Source: Eumeta japonica (lineage: Eukaryota; Arthropoda; Insecta; Lepidoptera; Psychidae). From it: 64,000 nt of DNA. Location of the stretch: NCBI GenBank assembly GCA_005406025.1, contig BGZK01000535.1:1-64000 (forward strand). The letters are read 5' to 3'. Both the position numbers and the translations under genes were made by a program. Shown one piece after another: positions 35,811 through 45,262 of the stretch (the stretch's first letter is position 1; each line of letters starts with the position of its first letter). The notes below the pieces were generated by a model. The model did not search any database. It was given only the letters and a program-made list of their open reading frames with translations, and was not told the origin of the DNA.

Positions 35811-36500
35811 AGAAAAAAACCGGCCAAGAGCATTATAGACCATGCTGACTGTAGGGTTCCGAAATCGTTACTACAAAGAAATGCGTTACAGATGAAAAAT
35901 CGACGTTGTTACATTTTTTCCATGTTTCCCGAACAGAATAGTTATAAGCACTTTAGTTGCCTATAACTAGAAAAACAAGTAGGTATGTCGGCTATTACTC
36001 TGAAACTAGTTTAAGTTAAAATCTACCAGCAAAAGAGAGTACTCTTGATGGTACTTACATCCTTTTGTTGAAAGCGCAGCTTTTAGGAAATAACTCAAAA
36101 ACGGTGTATCCGACGGTCTTCAAAATAATTTTCATTGAAAGTATTTAATAAAGGTTATATCATTTTTTTCATACTTTTTGAACGTAAAAAATAAATGCTT
36201 AAAGATCTTAAAGTGTTTTTAAAAGCGCTGTCGATATATTTGCCATACGTTGATGTATGCTGAAAAAGTTTTCAGCTTCTCTGATACAAATGGTGTGCCC
36301 CTCCTAAAATATTTATTTTTGTTATATAATTACTAAACTAAGTAGCGACAAAAAAACCTATACTACAAATTTTATCACTATACCTCTTGTAGTTTTTGAG
36401 TATAATGCCTGTAAAATACGGACGGACGGACAAATAGAAATGAAGAAACTATAAGGGTGTACGTTTTTGCGATTTTGGCTCGGAACACAAAAAAGCCAAC
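35811..36500 (+). repeat. CGGCCAAGAGC-GGAACC family repeat, full-length plus-strand copy
   Basis: It starts with AAAACCGGCCAAGAGCATT, then GACCATGCTGACTGTAGGGT. The body has GCGTTACAGATGAAAAATCG, CATGTTTCCCGAACAG, TATAAGCACTTTAGTTGCC and CCCCTCCTAAAATATTTATT. The 3' part has ATACGGACGGACGGACAAA and ends CGATTTTGGCTCGGAAC. It serves here as the reference for the truncated, split and inverted copies. Non-coding. Confidence 0.75.
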
Positions 36501-36699
36501 ATTATTTTTGTAGCAGTGCGCTCTATGTACAAATTATACTTTATTATGTATTCAATTACTTTCAAACCTTTTAATTATTTTCTATGTTATTATTCAATTC
36601 ACAAAATATATTTACAATAACGAAGGGAAACGCGTTTCAACCTGGTGTCCTAAAGACGACTTCATTTTTTATTGACGTTCTTTATGTACAAGTCCGGTT

Positions 36700-37040
36700 T
36701 TTAACTTTGGAACAATCGAACAATTTCGAGTGAAATCGGGCGATACGGCGGCGTCGAAGGCGGCAATTCAATTTGTTTCAAAATCGCAAAAATACGGGAT
36801 CCGAGGTGTGAAGTGAAGTGAAAACGACAAGCTCACGATTGCGCGCCCCGACGGCCTGTCATTACGCCGTCGCTCGCCGGTGACGGCGCTAACGAGCGCC
36901 GCGCCCGCCGCGCCACCTGGGGCACGGAACGGGGAAGTGAACAAGCTCGTATAAGCTTTTTCTGCCTTATTTCGTTATGAACACTCGTAAAACTCGCAAC
37001 GGATTCCCGGGCGGGGCGCAGAACACGCCGAGCCACTTGT
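36700..37040. promoter_or_regulatory. CpG-rich block, candidate regulatory element
   Basis: G+C-rich core at 36838-36935 (CGCGCCCCGACGGCCTGTC onward), bordered by mixed sequence including CGGGCGATACGGCGGCGTCG. Arg-rich frames on the minus strand are composition-driven. Confidence 0.35.
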
Positions 37041-38778
37041 GTTCTACCGTTTTATCACTTATCCACATCGTGTAAAATGCTTAATTAATTTTCTCGTGTA
37101 ACGTGCCCGTCGTGATAATTCTACTATCTTAACTTTCTAAAGTCTATAATAAGATTGTCATAAGTTTGTTTCTTTTTGGTGACTCAGGATTCTTTTTTTA
37201 ATGATGTCTGTTCATGGACGTACGACAGAAGCGTAGCTTGACTTGCAACATATGTATTTAAGACATATATAAAGCGAGATATAGCGGCGTGACGGGACAC
37301 TATGAAACGCCCGCGTAACACAGCGTTCTGATGATATACACGTATTTTTGCAGTACATTGTCCATCAAGAGGCTCGTATGAAGACGCTCACATTTGAAAG
37401 TATCTTCATGGAAATCAGATAAAAATATAGTGCAATGATCATTTCGATAGATTTAGTAGTTTGTACACAGGGGCGCAAAAAAAAAATGTACAGACGCAAC
37501 GAAACACATATGAACCTCTTAAAGATGGCCGATGCATCAATCGCTCCATTTCGACTGTTACAATCAGTTCCTTATCATGTATAACAAACAAGTTTAACAT
37601 CATTTTACAATTATCATGCCTTTTGCGTATTTTTATGTTACCGCCGCATAAATAGTTACCTTTATTTACGTCGCAGCTGTTGTGGGAACCACCAGCTTAC
37701 GAGGCATCGGAATTAATTGTACCCACGGCATAACTACATCGGAGAACGTGTTGAATAAAGTTATGCATGCATTTGTAATATTGACTTTTAACGTGCACTC
37801 GGTATGCAAAGTTTACATGTTACAGGTTGTAAAATGGTGTACGTTATATACGTTACAGAACGAAGACGATGTATAGCTACGCTTTAATGCTTTTCAGTTA
37901 TGGAGCTTAAGAATGTGCACGGATTTTTTTTTATTGAAGAACTGCGTACAAAATGCACTATAATGCGGGTCGACAATTTTTTTTCAGCTTCTGTTTTAAT
38001 GCATAAATTTCGTTTCCGTACATCGATAATGAGGAAAACTTTCGTTTTTGGCTTGTAAAATTCGCTTTTATCTGCATCACATAGATAGATAAGTTTGTGA
38101 AGTTTTTAATTAGTAAAATAAGCAGTGGGTTTTGAGATAACATACCGGCAACTCACGTAGTGCGTAGTAATGTGTGTTTGTTTCCGTTTACAGTTCTATC
38201 AACCGTTTTTGTGTGTACCAAAGTGTGAAATTGGCGTCAAGATGTTCGTAAACAGGATATTAATTTGTTATGTTTTATCTTCGAGGAATTTATCAAAATA
38301 AACAGAAAATTTTCTCTGGTAACGAATTTGGTTTTTCGGAAAGAATAGAGCTGAAAGTCGAAAAGAATTGATTGACATAATGCTCGAATCTTTCATGATC
38401 ATGGGCTACAGAATGTTTCTTAAAATGTGTCTTAAATGCTCGCTTGAACCAATTTTAAAAGCGCTTTCTTCAAGATATGATTGATTTTGTTTTCAATTTT
38501 TTGCTTTTATTGGCTATTACCAATTATTATTTTTGAATAGAAGTGACTTGAAGGGTCTCTATTTTATTTTGATATTACATTACACTAAAATTATGATGAA
38601 ATAGAGGGTTTCTCTAAAATTCTAAAATCTCTAGTTTCTACAAAAGCAATGCTTAAACAAAAAAACAATTTTTCACTTTTTTAATTACGTAAAAAAACTC
38701 AAATTTCGACATTAAGAACTCAGACTCAAAAACGTGTCAGTGTTTATTACGAATGTAACCAAAAACTCGAAAGCATAA
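37041..38778. other. AT-rich non-coding stretch, nothing recognised
   Basis: Several 60-67-codon frames on both strands with no family signature. No repeat family recognised. Confidence 0.5.
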
Positions 38779-39248
38779 TTAAAAATAAGTTAACCCTGTA
38801 GGCCAACCCTGAAACTTCCCGCTATTTTCGAGTTCAAAACACTCGAAAATATACGGGATTTGACGCGAATTTTTGAGTAAAAAACGGTTTGTTTCGATTT
38901 CTTTCGAAAACGATTTCTAACAAACACAAACGAATAAACCGATTTTGACCCGGTTTGCGGCAATCGACGTGTTTTTAATAGGTTAATAGCTGATTAGATT
39001 TTGGAATTGATCGGTCAAGCTATTTTAAAGTTATTTTGAAAAAAACCACTTCTTAAATATTATTTTTCTTAGTTTTTTGAAAATTTCTCAAAATCTACTA
39101 GTCCAAATCTACCCAAACTTTCAGGAAATCTAAGTTTCGTGAAACTATTTGGAACGCCGTTTAGTGGGCTCGATTCGGTCAAGCCGTTTAAAAGTTGTAA
39201 GAGGTTTACATACGTCCACACAGACACACACACACACACATACGCGCG

Positions 39249-39326
<78 letters not shown>

Positions 39327-39482
39327 TACGGACATCATCTCAGGTATCATCAGGGAAGCTTCCTAGACCTTCAGAACGTCGAGATCTGATGAGAACTCGA
39401 TTTTTGCAAAATGGGTGAAACCAATAACTTCCTGAAATTTTAGAAAATTTTCAATTTTCTTAGCGGGAAGTTAAAAATAAGT
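38779..39482 (+). mobile_element. Dispersed element carrying a CA microsatellite, flanked by 12-bp direct repeats
   Basis: TTAAAAATAAGT occurs at 38779-38790 and again at 39471-39482, bracketing about 680 bp that begins TAACCCTGTAGGCCAACCC and ends TTCTTAGCGGGAAG. Internal landmarks are CTGAAACTTCCCGCTATTTT, AATAAACCGATTTTGACCCG, AGCTGATTAGATTTTGGAAT, GGAACGCCGTTTAGTGGGC, the CA run, GACCTTCAGAACGTCGAG and ACCAATAACTTCCTGAAAT. I know this arrangement from insect genomes. No protein is encoded. The direct repeats could be a target-site duplication, or partly element sequence. Confidence 0.65.
39225..39323 (+). repeat. Interrupted (CA)n microsatellite
   Basis: A nearly continuous CA run with ATACGCGCG and CGCGCG interruptions between 39239 and 39264. 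It creates the His/Thr-rich and Cys/Val-rich open frames on the two strands, which are not genes. It sits at a fixed place inside the surrounding dispersed element. Confidence 0.95.
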
Positions 39483-39699
39483 ATAAGTACAGTACTTTGT
39501 CATTATTCCATAATATTATTCTGACATTGCTAAACCCACCTAAAGATAAATGGTTTCATCATGTTAAGGTACTTCTTATGACTCGAGAAATCAAAAGAAA
39601 TTTAAATATCAACCCAATTCTTTATTAAAAAACAAGAGTAATGGAGTATTACCAGTTTTAATGTCACATTTTTTTTGTAACTCTCAGTTGATTATTTAA

Positions 39700-40110
39700 A
39701 GGTGGCCCGCATTAAAAACCCGCCACGATCCGCTGCAGCCCGCGCGGTTGCATAAAAGTAATTAGTTGCGACACTTCGACGCGAGAGGTCAGAGAGAAAT
39801 TACAGTCGGACGCGCAGCACGCCCTCTATAAGCAGATTTATGAATCTCGGCCGTTCACGAAGAGCGGGGGTCGAAAGCGAAACGTCGGGAGTATTTATTG
39901 CCGTGTATAATATGTAGATTGCGATCGCGTCAATGACAATGTGTGTTCCAGTAGCAATGAATTTCCCTTCGTCAAATGGTGCCGATGCAGTTTGCGCCAG
40001 TTGTCGCCGGGCGGAATGGAGCGTGTTGAGAGGGTCGCGTCCGCGCATACGAAATTCGCGATGGTTGGCGAATCAATTTTAAAGGCTCCCACAAATGCGA
40101 TTGAAAAAAC
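39700..40110. promoter_or_regulatory. Candidate regulatory block with GC core and AAGTAATTAGTT site
   Basis: The GC-rich start (GGCCCGCATT, GCAGCCCGCGCGG) is followed by GCATAAAAGTAATTAGTTGC, a homeodomain-type core. GC-balanced unique sequence continues to about 40110. Overlapping frames on both strands are judged accidental. Confidence 0.4.
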
Positions 40111-40305
40111 AGAAGTCTTATAGAGTGACTTTCGTGTCTGTCCGTCTATCATAGTCTATTTTCTCCTCGATAGTCGATCTTCTAGACTAAAAAAAAGTGA
40201 TTTGATACTTATACAGAGGCGCAATCACAATCACAAATAACGTAAAATACAAATTCCGATTATGAGAATTAATTTTGGAGACCTAATTAGAAAATAAAAA
40301 AAACT

Positions 40306-40342
40306 GGCCAAGAGCACGTTGAACCATGCTCATTATGGTGTT
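40306..40342 (+). repeat. Head of a CGGCCAAGAGC-GGAACC family repeat, separated from its body
   Basis: AAACTGGCCAAGAGCACG and ACCATGCTCATTATGG match the start of the reference copy at 35811, then similarity stops abruptly. The body resumes at about 41494, starting close to the point in the family where this head ends. Confidence 0.6.
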
Positions 40343-41493
40343 TTTATTTTGGAAGCCAATTTATTTATGAAAATTTGTTATATTAAAAAAAATTAGAAAT
40401 GTTTAAAAGAAATAGTGAAAGACAGAAATAATTCAATAACAGAAATGAAAATTGTTCGCGACGGAAATGTTCCTGCGCACCCCGACGTGCACACGGCGTG
40501 AACATATTCACTATCTTATTTTCAGTTCTATAGTTTGTATAGACGAGTTTCGAACTTGTAATTCGTATATAGAAAACATTGCTTTTTTCGGTGCAGTTTT
40601 ATAGTGAAATGATAAGATATTTTTTGTAATATAGGTTTTATTTGTAAATAAATATACGAGTTTGTATGAGTTTTACTTCCGAACAGCATCGTACACACAT
40701 GCAGTTCAATACCACGGTAATCCTTCAAAGGGCTGATGGCGTGACATAGTTATCGGCGGTCCTCATGACAGAAGCGACGCCGACCGCTGACGGTAGACGT
40801 TCAGGAGCGTCAGATAGCGGCGCCCGTTACGTTACGGCCCGGAATCGATGTCAGAAAATAGCATAGCTGTCCTGACGGTACGGCTCCTGATCAAAGACAG
40901 ATTTTGAGACCCGAGCCACTTCGATTCGATTGGTCTAAATTCGACCCGTCTAATTGGTCGCTCTAAAGCACAAAGATTAATAGATACCTTTGAAGGACGA
41001 ATACAGGAATTGCAGAAAATAATATAACAATGCAGCTGCATGCTGTGTTCTGTTTGCACTCCTGCACTCCACTGCACTACCCTAGTATTGTACTTAGTCC
41101 ACAGTCTACTATAGTATATAGGATGCCTGTCGGCACATCGGAAGTGAAGCTCTGCACCTCTTTAAATACCTAGTGTTCAGAGGCATTATTTCGTCGATCT
41201 AAGTTAGCGAGGCGCCTCTCCTGTGTGATTAGTCAGCCGATCGGCAAAACCAAAAACGGGTCGTTACGCGTTCCATATACGTGCGCTCGGTCGTCTCAAA
41301 AATAATCTGAGTTTACATGTTAGTCGACTATGCAGTCACAAATTCGTCTAGTGGGCTCAGTGAGCGCGTGTTCAACGGGGTTCCTGTTCATATACGAGAT
41401 TTGCCCTTATATAAATTTAGGAGAATTATTAAGCAATCACTCAGTATAATTAGTATTATTTTGTAACCTAAGAAATGAAGATATTTTGAATTG
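40343..41493. other. 1.15-kb segment lying between the two halves of a dispersed repeat
   Basis: GC-balanced to GC-rich in places (40455-40500, 40735-40860), with no family recognised and no ORF above 81 codons. If the flanking repeat pieces are one interrupted copy, this is a nested insertion. I found no terminal inverted repeats and no coding capacity. Confidence 0.4.
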
Positions 41494-42172
41494 GAATTAT
41501 TACGCATATATGCACTACAGATGAAAAAAGTATGTTATCACACTTTTTCCATGTTTACCGCACAGAATAGTTATAAGCACTTTAGTCGCCTGTAACTAGA
41601 AAAACAATTAGGTATGTTGATTATTATTATTAAACTAGTCTAAAGTACATCAGCAAAAAAGCGTGTCTTCATGGCACATTCCTTATTTTACAAGCGCAGT
41701 TTTTCAGCAATAACTCAAAAGTTTATCTCTTCATATTCAAAATATTTTTTTTTTAAAGTATTTATTAATCGTTACTTTCGTTATTTTTTCCTTTTTTTCT
41801 GTCGTACGGTTTAGGAAATAGAGGGGGCATACAATTTCTGCCAATCTCAGAGCGATTATTTCCGAAGTTAATCACGTAATCAGAAAAATTTGTTAAAAAT
41901 CAAAAAAAAAATGTTGATGTTAGCTGAAAGAAATATTTTTTTAGCTTCGTTACACGTGTGGAGTGCCCCTCCTGGAAAAAAAATATTTTTGTTATTTAAC
42001 TACTAAACTAATTCACGGCTTATACAAGACACCTACACGATAAATTTCATCAATATAAATTATGTAGTTTTTGATTAAAATGCCTGTGTCATACGGATGG
42101 GCGGACGGACAGACACGACGAGACCGTAAGGGTTCCCGATTTTGCCATTTTGGCTTGGAACCTTAGAAAGAA
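41494..42172 (+). repeat. Body of a CGGCCAAGAGC-GGAACC family repeat
   Basis: It begins GAATTATTACGCATATATGC ACTACAGATG and follows the family order through TATAAGCACTTTAGTCGCC, AGAGGGGGCATACAATTTC, CCCCTCCTGG and GGGCGGACGGACAGACACG. It ends CCATTTTGGCTTGGAACC. The first 60 or so bases of the family are absent here and may be represented by the head at 40306-40342. Confidence 0.75.
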
Positions 42173-43058
42173 ATGATTATGTGCATCATGTGGCATGTTC
42201 ATTAAACGGTTTTGTTATGAATATCATAACGAAGATTATATGTATTATATATAATCTTTACAGTTATTATTTACGAATATTAGTTCTATTCGTACATTTG
42301 AAGGCTGCGTAACTCGTTAAAACAAAAGTGTAAAACGAAGTAGAGTCGAGATACGAGCAGGGACTAAAGAATTGTAATACCTAAATAATAAGCTAAATAA
42401 AAGTTGTCGATAAACCACATCTGTAAATTAACTACGAGACTCCGGGAAGTCGAAGAAAGGCACTACAATGCACTACACTGGACACTATAGTATGTTTTGT
42501 TTTTTTCATAGTTGTAAACTACTAGTTCAAGACGTATTAAAATAAATATTAAAATAAGCGAACTCTGCCACTTGTCTCTGAAGTTATGAAGTTACTCAAA
42601 TTAAGTGAAAAAAAATTACAATGAATACAAGGCTTCATTCAAGCACATGAAGTTAACAAGAAAACCGTAACAAAAATCGTAAATTTTTAAGCTCGTACCA
42701 GACGTGTCAAATAGTTGTAAACAAAAGACAGGTACAAAGTATATCAAATTATCGAGGACTATTGCGATGATTTGTAATACGGGACCCTTTCACGAAAGTG
42801 AGACTCGGACGTGACGGGTTTCTTTGTCGAGGGCGTAGCGGCGACGTGCTTTGGATATTTCGTGGAACGATGCGACGGTAGTCGGAGGGCAGTGATGGTA
42901 CATATAGTTGTGAAATATAATGAATACGTGACGAAATGAGGTGCGTTTGTAAAAGAACTACAATTTTGTTCAATAAAATATTCCTACGGTATTTAAAAAG
43001 ATGACTGAAATATTGTGAAGGATATCTTAATCATATTTAATTTTATTAGATATTATTA
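42173..43058. other. Non-coding stretch, nothing recognised
   Basis: A 74-codon minus-strand frame (42749-42973) lies in GC-balanced sequence but shows no family signature. Confidence 0.45.
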
Positions 43059-43195
43059 TATAAGTTCACATTTATTCCAGAAGGGTAGGCAAAGACTACA
43101 TATTTCCTTATGGAACAATTCTTGCATATTTCTTTTGCTTCACTTACATTTCAAGCACCCGAAACCGATAACTTTAAGTATCTTAACACTGTCTT
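43059..43195 (-). pseudogene. RTE-type LINE, extreme 3' end of ORF (fragment)
   Basis: On the minus strand, VSEAKEICKN is followed by a segment ending FAYPSG. This matches the C-terminal tail (SEAxEICKDRxMWxSIVSAYPSGK pattern) that I know from RTE-type non-LTR retrotransposons in moths. CACCCGAAACCGAT on the plus strand is shared with the copies near 50.2 and 50.9 kb. Only about 45 codons remain, so it is a 5'-truncated, dead copy. Confidence 0.65.
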
Positions 43196-43639
43196 ATATC
43201 TTTACGAAAACGACATCAAATTTTAATTTTTGGTGAAAATTGTCTTTTACTTTTGGTTATTTAGCGGCCCTAGTTATATGGAGCAACCGTTCCACTCGCT
43301 CAACCCCTAGCCCGGCGCTGTTGATACCGCTTTAAATCCTTAAATCGCACAAACTTTGTATGCGGCTTTGTAGCAATTTTTAATTTTTTGTGCAGAATGG
43401 GCTGCCTGGACTGGTGAAATACCCTCACGGAAGCGAGCGTGAAGTAGCAGCTCTCGATGTTGCATTTTGTACAGTGAGTAAGAGTTCAAGTGGCCCACTC
43501 CCTCCTCTCTCCCTTCTATTAGTCCGATCTGATCATCCCTCCATTAATTATCTTATTTCCCCCAAGAAGCCGGCCATGGTCTGCTGATTCCTTTGGGGTT
43601 GCGAGTGTCCGTTTGCTCGTTCGTCCCTCAAATATGCTA
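43196..43639. other. Non-coding stretch, nothing recognised
   Basis: GC-balanced part at 43390-43620 without a recognisable family. Confidence 0.4.
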
Positions 43640-43890
43640 AAAAAGGATAGAAATTTCATATTGAATGAATTAAAAAAAAAGAAGGATTGAGATATAGAAG
43701 TGAGAAAAGGACTAGGAGGGAATAAGAGAGATAGAAAGCGGAAATTAATTGAAATCGATAGAAATACTGATATCGGGATTATGATTAATAGAAAAAGCGT
43801 TCTAATAACTATAAAAACGAAAAACACTGATTCTATACCCGCGCGGGTTGTTTCGCGAGCAAATATCAGTGCTAAATAAAAATACGAAGT
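43640..43890 (-). repeat. Purine-rich stretch, probable relative of the pyrimidine-rich repeat
   Basis: GAAGTGAGAAAAGGAC, GGAATAAGAGAGATAG and GAAATCGATAGAAATACTG words are the same style as the minus-strand copy at 8640. It ends in TATACCCGCGCGGGTTG, which only vaguely resembles the family end. The 128-codon minus-strand frame, Phe/Ile/Ser-rich, is a by-product. Confidence 0.35.
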
Positions 43891-44129
43891 CTTAAACAAC
43901 TTCATACTTCATCTCTTATATCAAAGATAATAAAAAAAAGAATTATTAACTCACAGCGGATAACTTTGGACAACGTATTACCGTGTTTACAATTAACATC
44001 ATGAAACTTGCTTCAAAACGCACGTGTGCAGAGTTTAATTGAGCAATTCGGAACAGCTTAATACTCGCAAAGATAATTAAAGAAATCGGTGCAAGTAGCG
44101 TGGCCGAGCTAAATTATTATTGTACGGGC

Positions 44130-44480
44130 TCGTAACTTTTTGCGTTTTCACGGAAGTGCGCGGCGGGGGCGGTGGCCGCCGCGCGCGCCGCGACCCCGCA
44201 TATTTGTTAAATCATGCCTACCCTGTAATTTTGATCGATATCTTTATTGGCCCCACAAATTTATTGGTCATTTCTCCGCAGACGCGCGGCCGCTCCGCGG
44301 CGCGGGCGGCGCTGCGGCCGGCCGGCGCGATCTCTCGCCCGTTACGAGTGCAGTTTCGTTTTTCAATAGCTCCTCCCTTTATCTGATCGACCCACAATCC
44401 GTCCGGGGAAATTGAATAAAGCCGATCGCTCGTATCGGACGGGTTTCGTTGTCGTCAATGAGATCGTGTGCAGCGACTGC
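44130..44480. promoter_or_regulatory. Candidate conserved non-coding block, partner of the 27.7-28.1 kb block
   Basis: A GC core (44150-44195) is followed by an A+T-rich centre (TGTAATTTTGATCGATATC and TTATTGGCCCCACAAATTTA). A second CGG-rich core follows at 44280-44345, then TTTCGTTTTTC. CTCCCTTTATCTG is at 44373-44385 and GTCCGGGGAAATTG at 44401-44414. The last two motifs and their order repeat those at 28067-28107. Frames across the block are GC-driven. Confidence 0.45.
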
Positions 44481-45120
44481 CATTCCTCCGTCGTACTTTC
44501 TATTTTACGAATGCCTGAATTATCATTTTAATTTTGTACATACTCACAAATATTCGCAATTATTTATTTCTCTGTGGTTCTGCAAAGCCACGGTCAAACT
44601 TCTAGAATAGATAAGACGTCGATTTTTCTGTGAATACTCATTGATGAGTGTTAAAATTATACTAGAAAAGCAGCAACCCTGTGCTAGTCTTGACACAGGC
44701 ATGAACGGGAAAGCGATAAATACACAATTAAGTTTATAGTTCGGCTCAAATGTGATGATTTTGTGTATGTATCATGACAATAATATACTGGATAAGTGTG
44801 ATGTAAATTACTAAATCTGGCCAAAAAAGTAAAAAAATTATTAACAAGCAACTAGGAAATCGAATACGTAATCTTTCGTCTCGGAAGCAAGACCCTTGCT
44901 TCCGAGACGAAGCGATTTTTTCAACTTCAGAAATATCTGTAAAATAATAATAATCTTCCAAAATATCCCATAATACTTCAGGGCATCGACATCGAAACTA
45001 ATTAACGAAACGTCACGTTAATCTCACTAAGAAAGCGAGTTCACGGAAATCAATTGTAGTGGCGTACATTAAATTTCATGGCAAGTGAATAAATATTTTC
45101 ATAATCGCGGGCATAAATCA
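44481..45120. other. AT-rich non-coding stretch with one perfect hairpin
   Basis: Apart from the inverted repeat at 44875-44911 nothing is recognised. Confidence 0.5.
44875..44911. repeat. Perfect 17-bp inverted repeat, 3-nt loop
   Basis: TTCGTCTCGGAAGCAAG (44875-44891) and CTTGCTTCCGAGACGAA (44895-44911) are exact reverse complements around ACC. The arm is GC-balanced, unlike its A+T-rich surroundings, so the stem would be stable. Confidence 0.9.
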
Positions 45121-45262
45121 GTCAGTTAACGCGCTCCCCTATATTACCTTAATGGCACAGTTTGTCCGAGCGCAAGCGCAGTAATAAGTAAGGGCGAAGA
45201 GAGAAAATTTGGGAAAGTCAGTTAACTGCGCCGCCTGCGCTGACGAGAGCTCGGACCTGATT
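45121..45262. promoter_or_regulatory. CpG-bearing block, candidate regulatory element
   Basis: Contains GAGCGCAAGCGCAG and, 60 bp later, AGTTAACTGCGCCGCCTGCG CTGACG. AGTTAAC followed by CGCCGCCTGCGCT recurs on the opposite strand at 62.31-62.35 kb, where GGCGCAAGCGCAGG is also present. Regulatory role inferred. Confidence 0.35.

Noticed and set aside
39069..39418. Cys/Val-rich and His/Thr-rich proteins of 75-93 residues
   Set aside because: They are translations of the CA microsatellite inside a dispersed element.
43519..43905. 128-codon minus-strand open frame
   Set aside because: It lies on a purine-rich repeat-like tract whose complement yields long Phe/Ile/Ser runs without stops. Composition explains it.
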